NCBI GenBank assembly: GCA_029268145.1
Contig: JAJUHA010000012.1
Location: 1-49,181 of the forward strand
Direction of reading: 5' to 3'
DNA length: 49,181 nucleotides
Source of the DNA: Sphingomonadaceae bacterium
GTDB taxonomy: Bacteria > Pseudomonadota > Alphaproteobacteria > Sphingomonadales > Sphingomonadaceae
Shown here one piece after another: positions 34,467 to 41,686 of this stretch. A program made the translations under genes and the position numbers. The notes beneath the pieces are model-generated. The model made no database searches and was not told where the DNA came from. It saw only the letters and a program-made list of their open reading frames with translations. How positions within the stretch are numbered: position 1 is the stretch's first letter; every line of letters begins with the position of its first letter.

Positions 34467-34515
34467 GAGCGGGCTGTAGGGAAGGGCGCCGGACGGCCGG
34501 GGCGGCGCGCGCGGC

Positions 34516-34534
34516 TTCTCCGCCATGCGGACAT
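34516..34534. promoter_or_regulatory. Cluster operator F
   Basis: TTCTCCGC-CAT-GCGGACAT matches 14 of 16 consensus positions. It lies 48 nt before the serine hydrolase start (34583) and 49 nt before the internal Met of the cytochrome gene (34466). It overlaps the alternative cytochrome ATG at 34524-34526. Confidence 0.62.
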
Positions 34535-34582
34535 CCGCTTCGCCCCGGTGCGCACGGCCGCCTCCCGCCCTAGGGTGCCCGG

Positions 34583-35821
34583 ATGCCGTCAGGACCGCTC
34601 CTCGCGCTCGTGGCTGCGGCGCTCGGGATGGCCGCAGCGCCGGCCTACCCGCCCATCGCGCCCGCGGAGGCGGAGCGCATCTACCTCGAGCGGCACCGCG
34701 CCATGCTCGCCAACCCCTCGGGCGAGGCGGCGAGCTACGAGCCGCTGGAGGAGGTGCCGGGCGCACGGCGCGCGCGGCCGCTGCCGGTGGCGCGGCCGGA
34801 ATCGCGCGGGCTCGACCCCCGGGTCCTCGCCGAGGCGCGCGCGGTGGCCGCGGCGGCCAACTCCACCGCCTTCCTGGTATGGCGCAAGGGCGCGCTCGTC
34901 GAGGCGAGCCACTTCGGCGGGACGGCGCGCGAGACCCTGCTCGTCTCGCGCTCGCTGGCGAAGCCGCTGACGGCCATCGCCATCGGCCGCGCGATCGCGC
35001 TCGGCCGGATCGCCTCGCTCGACCAGCCGGTCGCCGACTTCCTCCCCGAGTGGCGCGGCACGCCCAAGGCGGCGATGCGGATCCGCCACCTGCTCGACAT
35101 GCGCTCGGGCCTGCTCGCCCAGGGCTTCTCGCCGACCCCCGGAGACCCCTGGTCGCGCGCCTATCTGCACCCCGCGCACGAGCGGGTGCTGATCGAGGAG
35201 TATCCGCTGACCGACCCGCCGGGGAGCATCTACGAATATGCCAACGCCACCTCGGACCTGGTCGCGCTGGTCATCGAGCGGGCCACCGGCATGCGCTATG
35301 CGCAGTTCGTCGGCCGCGAGGTGCTGGCCCCCATCGGCGCTGCCGGCGGACGGGTGTGGGTGAACCGGCCTGGCGGCCTCGCGCACTCCGGCTGCTGCAT
35401 CCTGCTGCCGGCCGAGACCTGGATGCGGCTCGCGCTGCTGCTCAAGGACGATGGCCGGGCGAACGGGCGGCGCCTCCTGCCCGAGGGCTATGTCACGGCG
35501 ATGCGGACGGCGACGGCCGAGAACCCGCACTATGGCCTGGGCGTCTGGGTGGCGGGGCCCTATGTCGAGCGGCGCGGCTTCGCCAACCCGAAGCGGCCGG
35601 CGCCCAAGGTGCTCCACTCCGAGCCCTATCTGGCCGCCGACACCTTCCTCTTCGACGGCAATGCCAACCAGGTCGTCTATGTCGTGCCGTCGGCCGATCT
35701 CGTCGTGCTGCGCACCGGGAACCCGCCGCCGAAGCAGCCCGAATGGGACAATGCCCTGTTCCTGAACCGGATCCTCAAGGGGCTGGCGCCCGGGGACGCG
35801 CGGCTGGTGGCGCAGGACTGA
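34583..35821 (+). CDS. Exported class-C beta-lactamase-fold serine hydrolase, copy 2
   Basis: 412 residues. A signal peptide (MPSGPLLALVAAALGMAAAPA) is followed by the beta-lactamase-like fold with SxxK at S124-L-A-K127 (VSRSLAKPLT) and YxN in YEYANATSDLVALV. The motif order matches copy 1 (26663-27865), as does the C-terminal NQVVYVVPSADLVVLRTG strand (copy 1: QRVYVIPSAGLTIVRIG), so the two are paralogues of one esterase/amidase type. It lies divergent from the cytochrome gene with operator F between them, and is the last gene before tRNA-Ala. Confidence 0.88.
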   Translation: MPSGPLLALVAAALGMAAAPAYPPIAPAEAERIYLERHRAMLANPSGEAASYEPLEEVPGARRARPLPVARPESRGLDPRVLAEARAVAAAANSTAFLVWRKGALVEASHFGGTARETLLVSRSLAKPLTAIAIGRAIALGRIASLDQPVADFLPEWRGTPKAAMRIRHLLDMRSGLLAQGFSPTPGDPWSRAYLHPAHERVLIEEYPLTDPPGSIYEYANATSDLVALVIERATGMRYAQFVGREVLAPIGAAGGRVWVNRPGGLAHSGCCILLPAETWMRLALLLKDDGRANGRRLLPEGYVTAMRTATAENPHYGLGVWVAGPYVERRGFANPKRPAPKVLHSEPYLAADTFLFDGNANQVVYVVPSADLVVLRTGNPPPKQPEWDNALFLNRILKGLAPGDARLVAQD

Positions 35822-35855
35822 GGGTGGTGGAGCCGAGGGGGAGTGAGCCGGGGGG

Positions 35856-35873
<18 letters not shown>
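35822..35873. repeat. 21-bp direct repeat duplicating the 3' end of tRNA-Ala
   Basis: The 21 nt at 35822-35842 recur exactly at 35853-35873, a 31-bp offset. The second copy is the 3' end of the tRNA gene (CCA, acceptor strand and part of the T arm). The first copy is a free-standing partial duplicate immediately after the serine hydrolase stop codon. It looks like an attachment-site remnant or a small tandem duplication. Confidence 0.85.
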
Positions 35874-35931
<58 letters not shown>

Positions 35932-35942
35932 GTCACACCTCT

Positions 35943-35964
35943 GCTCCCGCCTGGGTGCGGGAGC
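35943..35964 (-). terminator. Hairpin between the FYDLN gene and tRNA-Ala
   Basis: GCTCCCGC-CTGGGT-GCGGGAGC is a perfect 8-bp stem with a 6-nt loop, 12 nt before the tRNA 5' end and about 100 nt after the FYDLN gene stop. It has no T-tract. It probably ends read-through from the upstream gene. Confidence 0.45.
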
Positions 35965-36067
35965 GCGCTGCCCTAGTCCAAAGCCGGCAGCACCGCAAGC
36001 ACTCTCGCGCCCGGCGCGTCAAGCGCGCGGCCGGGGTGCGGCACGGATGCCCCGGGCCGCCTGCCCG

Positions 36068-36397
36068 TCAGCGCTCCTCGTCCTGGTCGTCGACCGCGAC
36101 ATCGCCGATGTCGTCGTCGTCGCCGATGTCGATCTCGTCGTCGGCCGAGGCCTCGCCCTCGTCGCCCACCGTCTCGAGGTCGAGATCGACGTCGGCGGCC
36201 GCGGCCTCGCCGGGCTTGGCTTCGGCCTCGGTCTTGGCGACCTCGAAGGGCAGCGCCTGCTTCGACTTCAGGATCGGTTCGGGCACCCACTGGTGGCCAC
36301 AGTCGACGCAGGTGACCGGCTCGTCGCGGCCGAGGTCATAGAAGCGGGTGCTGCACTTGGGGCAGGTGCGCTTGGTGCCCCATTCCGGCTTGATCAC
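36068..36397 (-). CDS. FYDLN-acid zinc-ribbon protein (TIGR02300 family)
   Basis: 109 residues. The N-terminal zinc-ribbon-like part has two CxxC pairs: CPKC in GTKRTCPKCSTRFYDLGRD and CVDC. The acidic tail is composed mostly of Asp, Glu and Ala. FYDL followed by a second CxxC and an acidic tail is diagnostic of this family, which is found in Alphaproteobacteria; its function is unknown. The start is GTG at 36395-36397, giving IKPEWGTKRTCP, the usual N-terminus of the family. It is divergent from aroA across 102 nt, in which I see no clear regulatory motif. Confidence 0.9.
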   Translation of the reverse strand: MIKPEWGTKRTCPKCSTRFYDLGRDEPVTCVDCGHQWVPEPILKSKQALPFEVAKTEAEAKPGEAAAADVDLDLETVGDEGEASADDEIDIGDDDDIGDVAVDDQDEER

Positions 36398-36499
36398 GAC
36401 CAGTCTCCAGATGTCGGAACGCCGCGGCCGCCCGAAGGCCCGGCCCGCGAAGGCGGGCGCCTTGCCACAGCGCATCCCGGCGTGCAAGGCCCGCCCGCC

Positions 36500-37855
36500 A
36501 TGGCGCCGGACCCCCTGCCCCACCCCTTCGTGCTCCGTGCCTCGGGGCCGCTTCGCGGGGACATCCGCGTCCCCGGCGACAAGTCGATCTCGCACCGCGC
36601 GCTGATGCTCGGCGCGCTCGCGGTGGGCCGCACCCGGGTGGAGGGCCTGCTCGAGGGCGAGGACGTGATGCGGACCGCCGCCGCGCTTTCGGCGATGGGG
36701 GCTGCGATCACCCGCACCGGGCCGGAACGCTTCGACATCGACGGGGTGGGGGTGGGCGGCCTGCTTCAGCCCGAGGGCGCGCTCGACATGGGGAACAGCG
36801 GCACCTCGACCCGCCTGCTGATGGGCCTCGTGGCAGCGCACGACCTCGTCGCGACCTTCACCGGCGATGCCTCGCTCTCGCGCCGGCCAATGGCGCGGGT
36901 GGCGACGCCGCTCAAGCTCATGGGCGCCGACATTGCCCTCGCCCCGGGGGACCGGCTGCCGCTGACGGTGCGCGGCCTCGCCCCGGCGCTGCCCATCCGC
37001 TACCGGCTCCCGGTCGCCTCCGCCCAGGTCAAGAGCGCAGTGCTGCTCGCCGGGCTCAACGCCGCCGGCACCACGACGGTCATCGAGACGGTGCCGACGC
37101 GCGACCACAGCGAGCGGATGCTCGCCGCCTTCGGCGCGGCAGTCCGGATCGAGGAGCTCGCCGATGGCAGCCGGGCGATTGCGGTCGACGGGCCGGCCGA
37201 GCTCCGGCCGCAGACGATTCCGGTGCCCGGCGACCCGTCTTCGGCGGCCTTCCCTCTCGTTGCAGCGCTCATCGTGCCGGGCAGCCGCGTCACCATCCGC
37301 AACGTCGGCCTCAACCCGACGCGCGACGGGCTGGTCCGCGTGCTCGAGGCCATGGGCGCGCGGATCGCCCGCCTCAACCCGCGCCGCGTCGGCGGCGAGC
37401 CCGTGGCCGATCTCGCCGTCGAGGCCTCCGCGCTTGCGGCCGTGGAGGTGGCACCCGAAATCGCCCCGAGCATGATCGACGAGTTTCCCGCCCTGTTCGT
37501 CGCCTGCGCGCTGGCGCAGGGGCGGAGCCGGCTCTCCGGCCTCGAGGAGCTGCGGGTGAAGGAGAGCGACCGGCTGGCAGTGATGGCCGAGGGGCTGCGC
37601 GCGGCCGGCGCGCGGGTGGAGGAGCGTGCCGACGGGCTCGACATCGAGGGAACCGGCGGCGCGCCGCTTCCCGGTGGCGCGCGGATCGACCCGCGGCTCG
37701 ATCACCGGATCGCGATGAGCTTCGCCCTGCTCTCGCTCGCCTGCCGCGCCCCCCTGGTGATTGCCGACCGCCGGCCGATCGCCACCAGCTTTCCCGACTT
37801 CCTCGACCTGATGCAGGCCCTCGGTGCGGAGCTCCAGCCGGCGGAGGATGGCTGA
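36500..37855 (+). CDS. aroA: 3-phosphoshikimate 1-carboxyvinyltransferase (EPSP synthase, class II type)
   Basis: 451 residues; transfers enolpyruvyl from PEP to shikimate-3-phosphate in aromatic amino-acid synthesis. Motifs in order: PGDKSISHRALMLGALA (about 25-41), GNSGTSTRLLMGLVAAHD, GDASLSRRPMARVATPL, PVASAQVKSAVLLAGLNAAG, PGDPSSAAFPLVAALIVPGS, LEELRVKESDR and LDHRIAMSFALL. The sequence tracks the class II (Agrobacterium CP4-like) enzymes closely. At the position of the CP4 alanine linked to glyphosate tolerance it has Gly (GNSGTS). Downstream lies bfd, whereas cmk and rpsA commonly follow aroA in related bacteria. Confidence 0.96.
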   Translation: MAPDPLPHPFVLRASGPLRGDIRVPGDKSISHRALMLGALAVGRTRVEGLLEGEDVMRTAAALSAMGAAITRTGPERFDIDGVGVGGLLQPEGALDMGNSGTSTRLLMGLVAAHDLVATFTGDASLSRRPMARVATPLKLMGADIALAPGDRLPLTVRGLAPALPIRYRLPVASAQVKSAVLLAGLNAAGTTTVIETVPTRDHSERMLAAFGAAVRIEELADGSRAIAVDGPAELRPQTIPVPGDPSSAAFPLVAALIVPGSRVTIRNVGLNPTRDGLVRVLEAMGARIARLNPRRVGGEPVADLAVEASALAAVEVAPEIAPSMIDEFPALFVACALAQGRSRLSGLEELRVKESDRLAVMAEGLRAAGARVEERADGLDIEGTGGAPLPGGARIDPRLDHRIAMSFALLSLACRAPLVIADRRPIATSFPDFLDLMQALGAELQPAEDG

Positions 37856-37888
37856 GGCCGGTCGGACCGCCGCTGCGGGCGACGGCAC

Positions 37889-37903
37889 TGCAAATCACTT
37901 GCA
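37889..37903. promoter_or_regulatory. Possible Fur-type iron box upstream of bfd
   Basis: TGCAAAT-C-ACTTGCA is a 7-1-7 inverted repeat with one mismatch, 55 nt before the bfd ATG. It resembles alphaproteobacterial Fur/Mur boxes built from TGCAAAT half-sites. bfd is commonly iron-regulated, which supports the call. Confidence 0.4.
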
Positions 37904-37958
37904 AGAGGACGCGGGCTGCTGCAAGGGAGTCGCACGAGCAGTCCGGAGCCGAGTCGGC

Positions 37959-38132
37959 ATGTATCTGTGCATCTGCAACGCCCTCAAGGAAAGCCAGATC
38001 GAGGCGCTGGTGCGCCAGGGCGTGCGCTGCGAGAAGGAAGCCTATCAGCGGCTGGGCTGCCGGCCGCAGTGCGGGGTGTGCGTGCCGGTTGCGCGCGCGC
38101 TGGTGCGGGGCGCTTCGCCGCAACCCGCCTGA
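37959..38132 (+). CDS. bfd: Bacterioferritin-associated [2Fe-2S] ferredoxin
   Basis: 57 residues. Four cysteines are arranged as CxC near the N-terminus (YLCICNAL) and CxxC near the end (CRPQCGVCVPVA), the BFD-like [2Fe-2S] pattern. Bfd reduces the ferric core of bacterioferritin to release iron. No bacterioferritin gene is in the window. A TGCAAAT-type palindrome lies upstream and a perfect GC hairpin follows the stop. Confidence 0.93.
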   Translation: MYLCICNALKESQIEALVRQGVRCEKEAYQRLGCRPQCGVCVPVARALVRGASPQPA

Positions 38133-38137
38133 CTCCA

Positions 38138-38159
38138 GCGCGCGCCGGGTGGCGCGCGC
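38138..38159 (+). terminator. Hairpin after bfd
   Basis: GCGCGCGCC-GGGT-GGCGCGCGC is a perfect 9-bp stem with a 4-nt loop, starting 6 nt after the bfd stop. It lacks a T-tract but its position fits a terminator between bfd and the P450 gene. Confidence 0.5.
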
Positions 38160-38202
38160 GTGAGCCTGACAGGGCGCGTGCGACCTGCTAGTGTCGCGGG
38201 CC

Positions 38203-39456
38203 ATGACGGAAGATGCTCGGCCCCTCCCGGGCTTCCTCGATCTCCTTTCCGCCGATCCGGGCTACAGCGCCTGCCCCGAGGCGCGGCTGGCCGACCTCAG
38301 GGCGCGCTGCCCGGTGCATGCCGACCCGGTGACGGGCCATGTGCTGCTGGCCCGCCACGCCGATGCCCGCCGCCTGCTCAACGATCCCGACCTGTGGCGG
38401 AACCCGGCGCGCGCTGCGCCCGGGAGCCTGTTCCACCGCTTCACCGAACTGCGCCCGGTCGATCCCGCCGTGCCGGCAAGCGAGCGGACCAGCATCCTGA
38501 TGCTCGACCCGCCCGACCACCGGCGGATCCGGGAGCCGCTCCAGAAGGCGTTCCACGCCCGCGTCTTCCGGGCCCGCGCGCTGGTCGAGGCCGTGGTCGA
38601 TTCGGTGCTGGCCGGGCTTTCCGGCCGCGCGGCCTTCGACCTCGTCGCCGAGCTGGCGATCCCCGTGCCCATCCACGCCATCGCCCGGATCCTCGGCGTC
38701 GCGCCCGGGCGACAGGAGGAGTTCCGGCGCTGGTCGGAGCGCATCATCCTCACCCTCAATCCGCTGCGCTCGCCCGCCGAGGATGCCGAGGCATTGGCGG
38801 CAACCGAGGCGCTGCACGCCCATCTCGGCGAGCTGATGGCGGCGCGCCGGCGCGCGCCGGCCGACGATCTCGTGACCGACATGGTCGAGGCGCAGGCCGC
38901 CGGCGCGCCGCTTTCGGACCGCGAGATCCAGGTCAACCTGACCGCGCTCCTCGTCGGCGGCAATCTCACCACCACCGACCTCATCGCCTCGGGCGTCAAG
39001 CTTCTGCTCGCCCACCCGGAGGAGCTGGCCCGGCTCAGGGCCGACCCGGCGCTTGCCAGCGCAGCCGTCGAGGAGACGCTGCGGATGGAGGGCCCGGTCG
39101 ACTTCACGGTGCGGATCGCGCCGTCCGCCATGGCGATCGCCGGCACGCCCGTTGCGGCGCGGCAGCCGGTCTTCGCCCTGCTCCGGGCCGCCAACCGCGA
39201 CCCGGAGGTCTTCCCCGAGCCCGACCGCTTCCGCCTCGACCGCCATGTCGCGGGCGCAGCACCGCATGTCGCCTTCGGTGGCGGTGCGCACAGCTGCATC
39301 GGCGCGGCCCTCGCCCGGCTCGAGGCGCGGACCGTCTTCCAGAAGCTGTTCGCGGCCTTTCCCGACCTGCGGCTCGCCGGGGAGCCGACGCCCTACCGGA
39401 GGCTGCCGGGCTTCCGCGGGCCCGAGCGGCTCGCCGTGGTGACCGGCGCGGCCTGA
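38203..39456 (+). CDS. Cytochrome P450
   Basis: 417-residue soluble bacterial P450. The haem ligand is Cys365 in FGGGAHSCIGAAL, matching FxGxGxHxCxG apart from the first Gly spacing. The K-helix ExxR is EETLRM and the dominant PDRF-like segment is EPDRFRLDR. The I-helix reads LLVGGNLTTTDL: the acidic residue before the conserved Thr is replaced by Leu. Upstream it is preceded by bfd, but that ferredoxin type is not a usual P450 partner, and no ferredoxin reductase gene is adjacent. Start ATG 38203 is used; a GTG four codons upstream is possible. It converges on ribF with a 3-nt gap. Confidence 0.94.
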   Translation: MTEDARPLPGFLDLLSADPGYSACPEARLADLRARCPVHADPVTGHVLLARHADARRLLNDPDLWRNPARAAPGSLFHRFTELRPVDPAVPASERTSILMLDPPDHRRIREPLQKAFHARVFRARALVEAVVDSVLAGLSGRAAFDLVAELAIPVPIHAIARILGVAPGRQEEFRRWSERIILTLNPLRSPAEDAEALAATEALHAHLGELMAARRRAPADDLVTDMVEAQAAGAPLSDREIQVNLTALLVGGNLTTTDLIASGVKLLLAHPEELARLRADPALASAAVEETLRMEGPVDFTVRIAPSAMAIAGTPVAARQPVFALLRAANRDPEVFPEPDRFRLDRHVAGAAPHVAFGGGAHSCIGAALARLEARTVFQKLFAAFPDLRLAGEPTPYRRLPGFRGPERLAVVTGAA

Positions 39457-39459
39457 GGC

Positions 39460-40383
39460 TCAGGCGAGGATCCGGCGGGCTTCGGCCGCGTCGGCGGCAA
39501 TCTGGGCCGTCAGCGCGTCAAGGCCATCGAGCCGGCGCTCCTCGCGCAGATAGGCGATGAAGCCGACCTCGAGGTCGCGGCCGTAGAGATCGCCGTCCCA
39601 GTCGAGGATCCAGGTCTCGAGCAGTTCGCGCGGGGGCTGGAACATCGGCCGCACGCCGAAGTTGGCGACCCCCGCCGCGGTGCCGCCGCAGGGAAGCGCG
39701 ACCCTGACGGCATAGACGCCGTAGCGGGGGCGGACATAGGCGCCGGCCTCCATGTTGGCGGTAGGCACGCCGATGCTGCGGCCACGCTTGTCGCCGTGGA
39801 TGACCGGGCCGGCGATGGCAAAAGGGCGGGTGAGCAGCCGGGTGGCAAGGCAGGTCTCCCCGGCGGCGAGCGCGGCGCGGATGCGGGTGGAGGAAACCGG
39901 CGCGCCCTCGGCCTCGACGGCGCCGAGCGCTTCGGTCGAGAAGCCCCGGCTGGCCCCGAGCGCGGCGAGCGTGGCGGTGGTGCCGCTCCTCCGGTGGCCG
40001 AAGCTGAAGTCGGCACCGGTGACGATATGGCCGGGCGCGAGCCGGGCGACCAGCCAGTCGTCGACGAAGGCCTCCGGCGACAGGGCAGCGAGCGCCGCCG
40101 TGAAGGGGATGACGAGAACGCCGTCCACCCCGAGCGCGGCGAAGTGGCGGAGCTTCTGGTCGAGGCTGGTGAGCTGGAAGGGCGGCGCATCGGGGCGGAA
40201 GTGGCGCGACGGGTGGGGATCGAAGGTGGCGACCAGCGCAGGCGCGCCCCGCGCGCGGGCCCAGCGCACGGCCGCGCCAATGACGGCCTGGTGGCCGAGG
40301 TGGACGCCGTCGAAGTTGCCGATGGCGACCGCGCCGCCGAAGAGCGCCGGCGGCGCCGCGCCCCCGTTCCGGATGACCTCCAT
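39460..40383 (-). CDS. ribF: Bifunctional riboflavin kinase/FMN adenylyltransferase
   Basis: 307 residues; makes FMN and FAD from riboflavin. The N-terminal nucleotidyltransferase has AIGNFDGVHLGHQAVI (about 20-35), TFDPHP and SSTRIRAALAAG. The C-terminal flavokinase domain has IHGDKRGRSIGVPTANM, GVYAVRV, NFGVRPMF and the catalytic LETWILDWDGDLYG. It starts 11 nt after the folA stop on the same strand, so it is likely the last gene of the btu-folA-ribF transcript. Confidence 0.95.
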   Translation of the reverse strand: MEVIRNGGAAPPALFGGAVAIGNFDGVHLGHQAVIGAAVRWARARGAPALVATFDPHPSRHFRPDAPPFQLTSLDQKLRHFAALGVDGVLVIPFTAALAALSPEAFVDDWLVARLAPGHIVTGADFSFGHRRSGTTATLAALGASRGFSTEALGAVEAEGAPVSSTRIRAALAAGETCLATRLLTRPFAIAGPVIHGDKRGRSIGVPTANMEAGAYVRPRYGVYAVRVALPCGGTAAGVANFGVRPMFQPPRELLETWILDWDGDLYGRDLEVGFIAYLREERRLDGLDALTAQIAADAAEARRILA

Positions 40384-40394
40384 CGGCGCCCGCG

Positions 40395-40910
40395 TTAGCC
40401 GAGCGGGCGGGCCGGGGAAAGCGGGCGGCGCTCCCAGCGCTCGAAGGTGACGCCCTCCCCCGCTGCGCTGGCGACGCGCTGCCAGTGCGCCGGATCGGGC
40501 CCCGGGAAGAAGGTGTCGCCCTCGGGCGAGGCGTGGACGCGGGTGAGTTCGATCGCGGTCGCAACCGGCAGCGCCTCGGCATAGACCTGTGCGCCGCCGA
40601 TGACGAAGATGCGCGCCGCCCGGGCGCGCGGGTCGAGCCCGGCGGCGGCGATCGCCTCGGCGAGGTTGGCGGCGACCGTCACGCCGGCGGCGCGCCAGGC
40701 GGGGTCGCGGCTCATGACGATGTTGTGGCGGCCGGGGAGCGGCCGGCCGATCGACTCGAAGGTCCGGCGGCCCATGATGACCGGGTGGCCGGTGGTCATC
40801 CGCCGGAAGCGGCGCAGATCCTCGGGGAGGTGCCAGGGCATGCGGCCATCGCGGCCGATGACGCCATTTTCCGCCGCGGCGACGACGAGGATGATCTCCG
40901 GCCGGCTCAT
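40395..40910 (-). CDS. folA: Dihydrofolate reductase
   Basis: 171 residues; reduces dihydrofolate to tetrahydrofolate with NADPH. It has VVAAAENGVIGRDGRMPWHLPEDLRRFR (about 8-35, with the active-site acid in PWHLPED), VIMGRRTFESIG, and IFVIGGAQVYAEALP. Its start overlaps the stop of the ABC ATPase gene by ATGA (40907-40910), so it is translationally tied to the B12 uptake operon. thyA, the usual partner because it produces dihydrofolate, lies upstream of that operon. Confidence 0.95.
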   Translation of the reverse strand: MSRPEIILVVAAAENGVIGRDGRMPWHLPEDLRRFRRMTTGHPVIMGRRTFESIGRPLPGRHNIVMSRDPAWRAAGVTVAANLAEAIAAAGLDPRARAARIFVIGGAQVYAEALPVATAIELTRVHASPEGDTFFPGPDPAHWQRVASAAGEGVTFERWERRPLSPARPLG

Positions 40911-41686
40911 TCCCCCGGTCTAGCCGCGCCGGCGGCCGGGGCAACCGGCACCAGCTCGGGCGAAACCGCGACGCCGAAGCCGCGGGCAAGCGTGTCGGGC
41001 ACCAGCACCGCCTCGGCCGGGCCCTGCGCCAGCACCTCGCCCGCCTTCAGCAGGAGCGCATCATCGGCCAGCCGGCGGGCGAGCGGCAGGTCATGCACGA
41101 CGGCGGCAACCGCGGCGCCGCGCGCGGCGGCAGCGCGCAGCAGATGGACGGTCTGGAGCTGGTGGGCCGGATCAAGGCTCTGCAGCGGCTCGTCGGCAAG
41201 CAGCACGCGCGGCGCACCGGCCAGCACCCGGGCGAGGAGGACCCGCGACCGCTCCCCGCCGGACAGCGCGTGGACTGGCCGGTCGGCGAGGTGGAGCGCG
41301 TCGGTCGCGGCCAGCGCGGCCTCGACGGCTGCCGCGTCGGCCGGGGCCGGCGGGCCGAACGGCGGGCGATGCGGCGTGCGGCCCAGCATGACGAGCGCAC
41401 GGGCGGAGAGGTTCCAGTGGACCGGCCCGCCCTGGGGCAGGACGCCGATCGCCCGGGCCCGGGCGCGGCGGTCGAGACGGCCGAGCGGCGCACCCTCGAG
41501 CCGGACGGTGCCGGCCGACGCGGCAAGGAGGCCGGCAAGCGCGAGGAGCAGGCTCGACTTGCCCGCGCCATTGGGCCCGAGGATGGCGCAGACGCGCCCC
41601 GGGGGAAGGGCGAGCGAGACCGGGCCCAGCCGGAAGCCCTCGCGGCGGACGCACAGGCCCTCGGCCTCGAGGAGCGGCACGGTCAT
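40907..41686 (-). CDS. btuD: ABC transporter ATPase for cobalamin/corrinoid uptake
   Basis: 259-residue ATPase. Walker A is GPNGAGKSSLL, the Q-loop region is GVLPQGGP, the signature is LSGGERSRVLLARVL, and Walker B with Glu is VLLADEPLQSLD. The H-loop is VHDLPLARRLAD. It overlaps the permease gene stop by ATGA (41683-41686) and folA by ATGA. The B12 assignment comes from the riboswitch, receptor and binding protein of the same operon; by sequence alone a siderophore transporter would be possible. Confidence 0.9.
   Translation of the reverse strand: MTVPLLEAEGLCVRREGFRLGPVSLALPPGRVCAILGPNGAGKSSLLLALAGLLAASAGTVRLEGAPLGRLDRRARARAIGVLPQGGPVHWNLSARALVMLGRTPHRPPFGPPAPADAAAVEAALAATDALHLADRPVHALSGGERSRVLLARVLAGAPRVLLADEPLQSLDPAHQLQTVHLLRAAAARGAAVAAVVHDLPLARRLADDALLLKAGEVLAQGPAEAVLVPDTLARGFGVAVSPELVPVAPAAGAARPGE

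Noticed and set aside
37959-39456. bfd and the P450 as a dedicated electron-transfer pair
   Set aside because: The cysteine pattern is that of bacterioferritin-associated ferredoxin. A GC hairpin separates the genes, and an iron-box-like site precedes bfd only.
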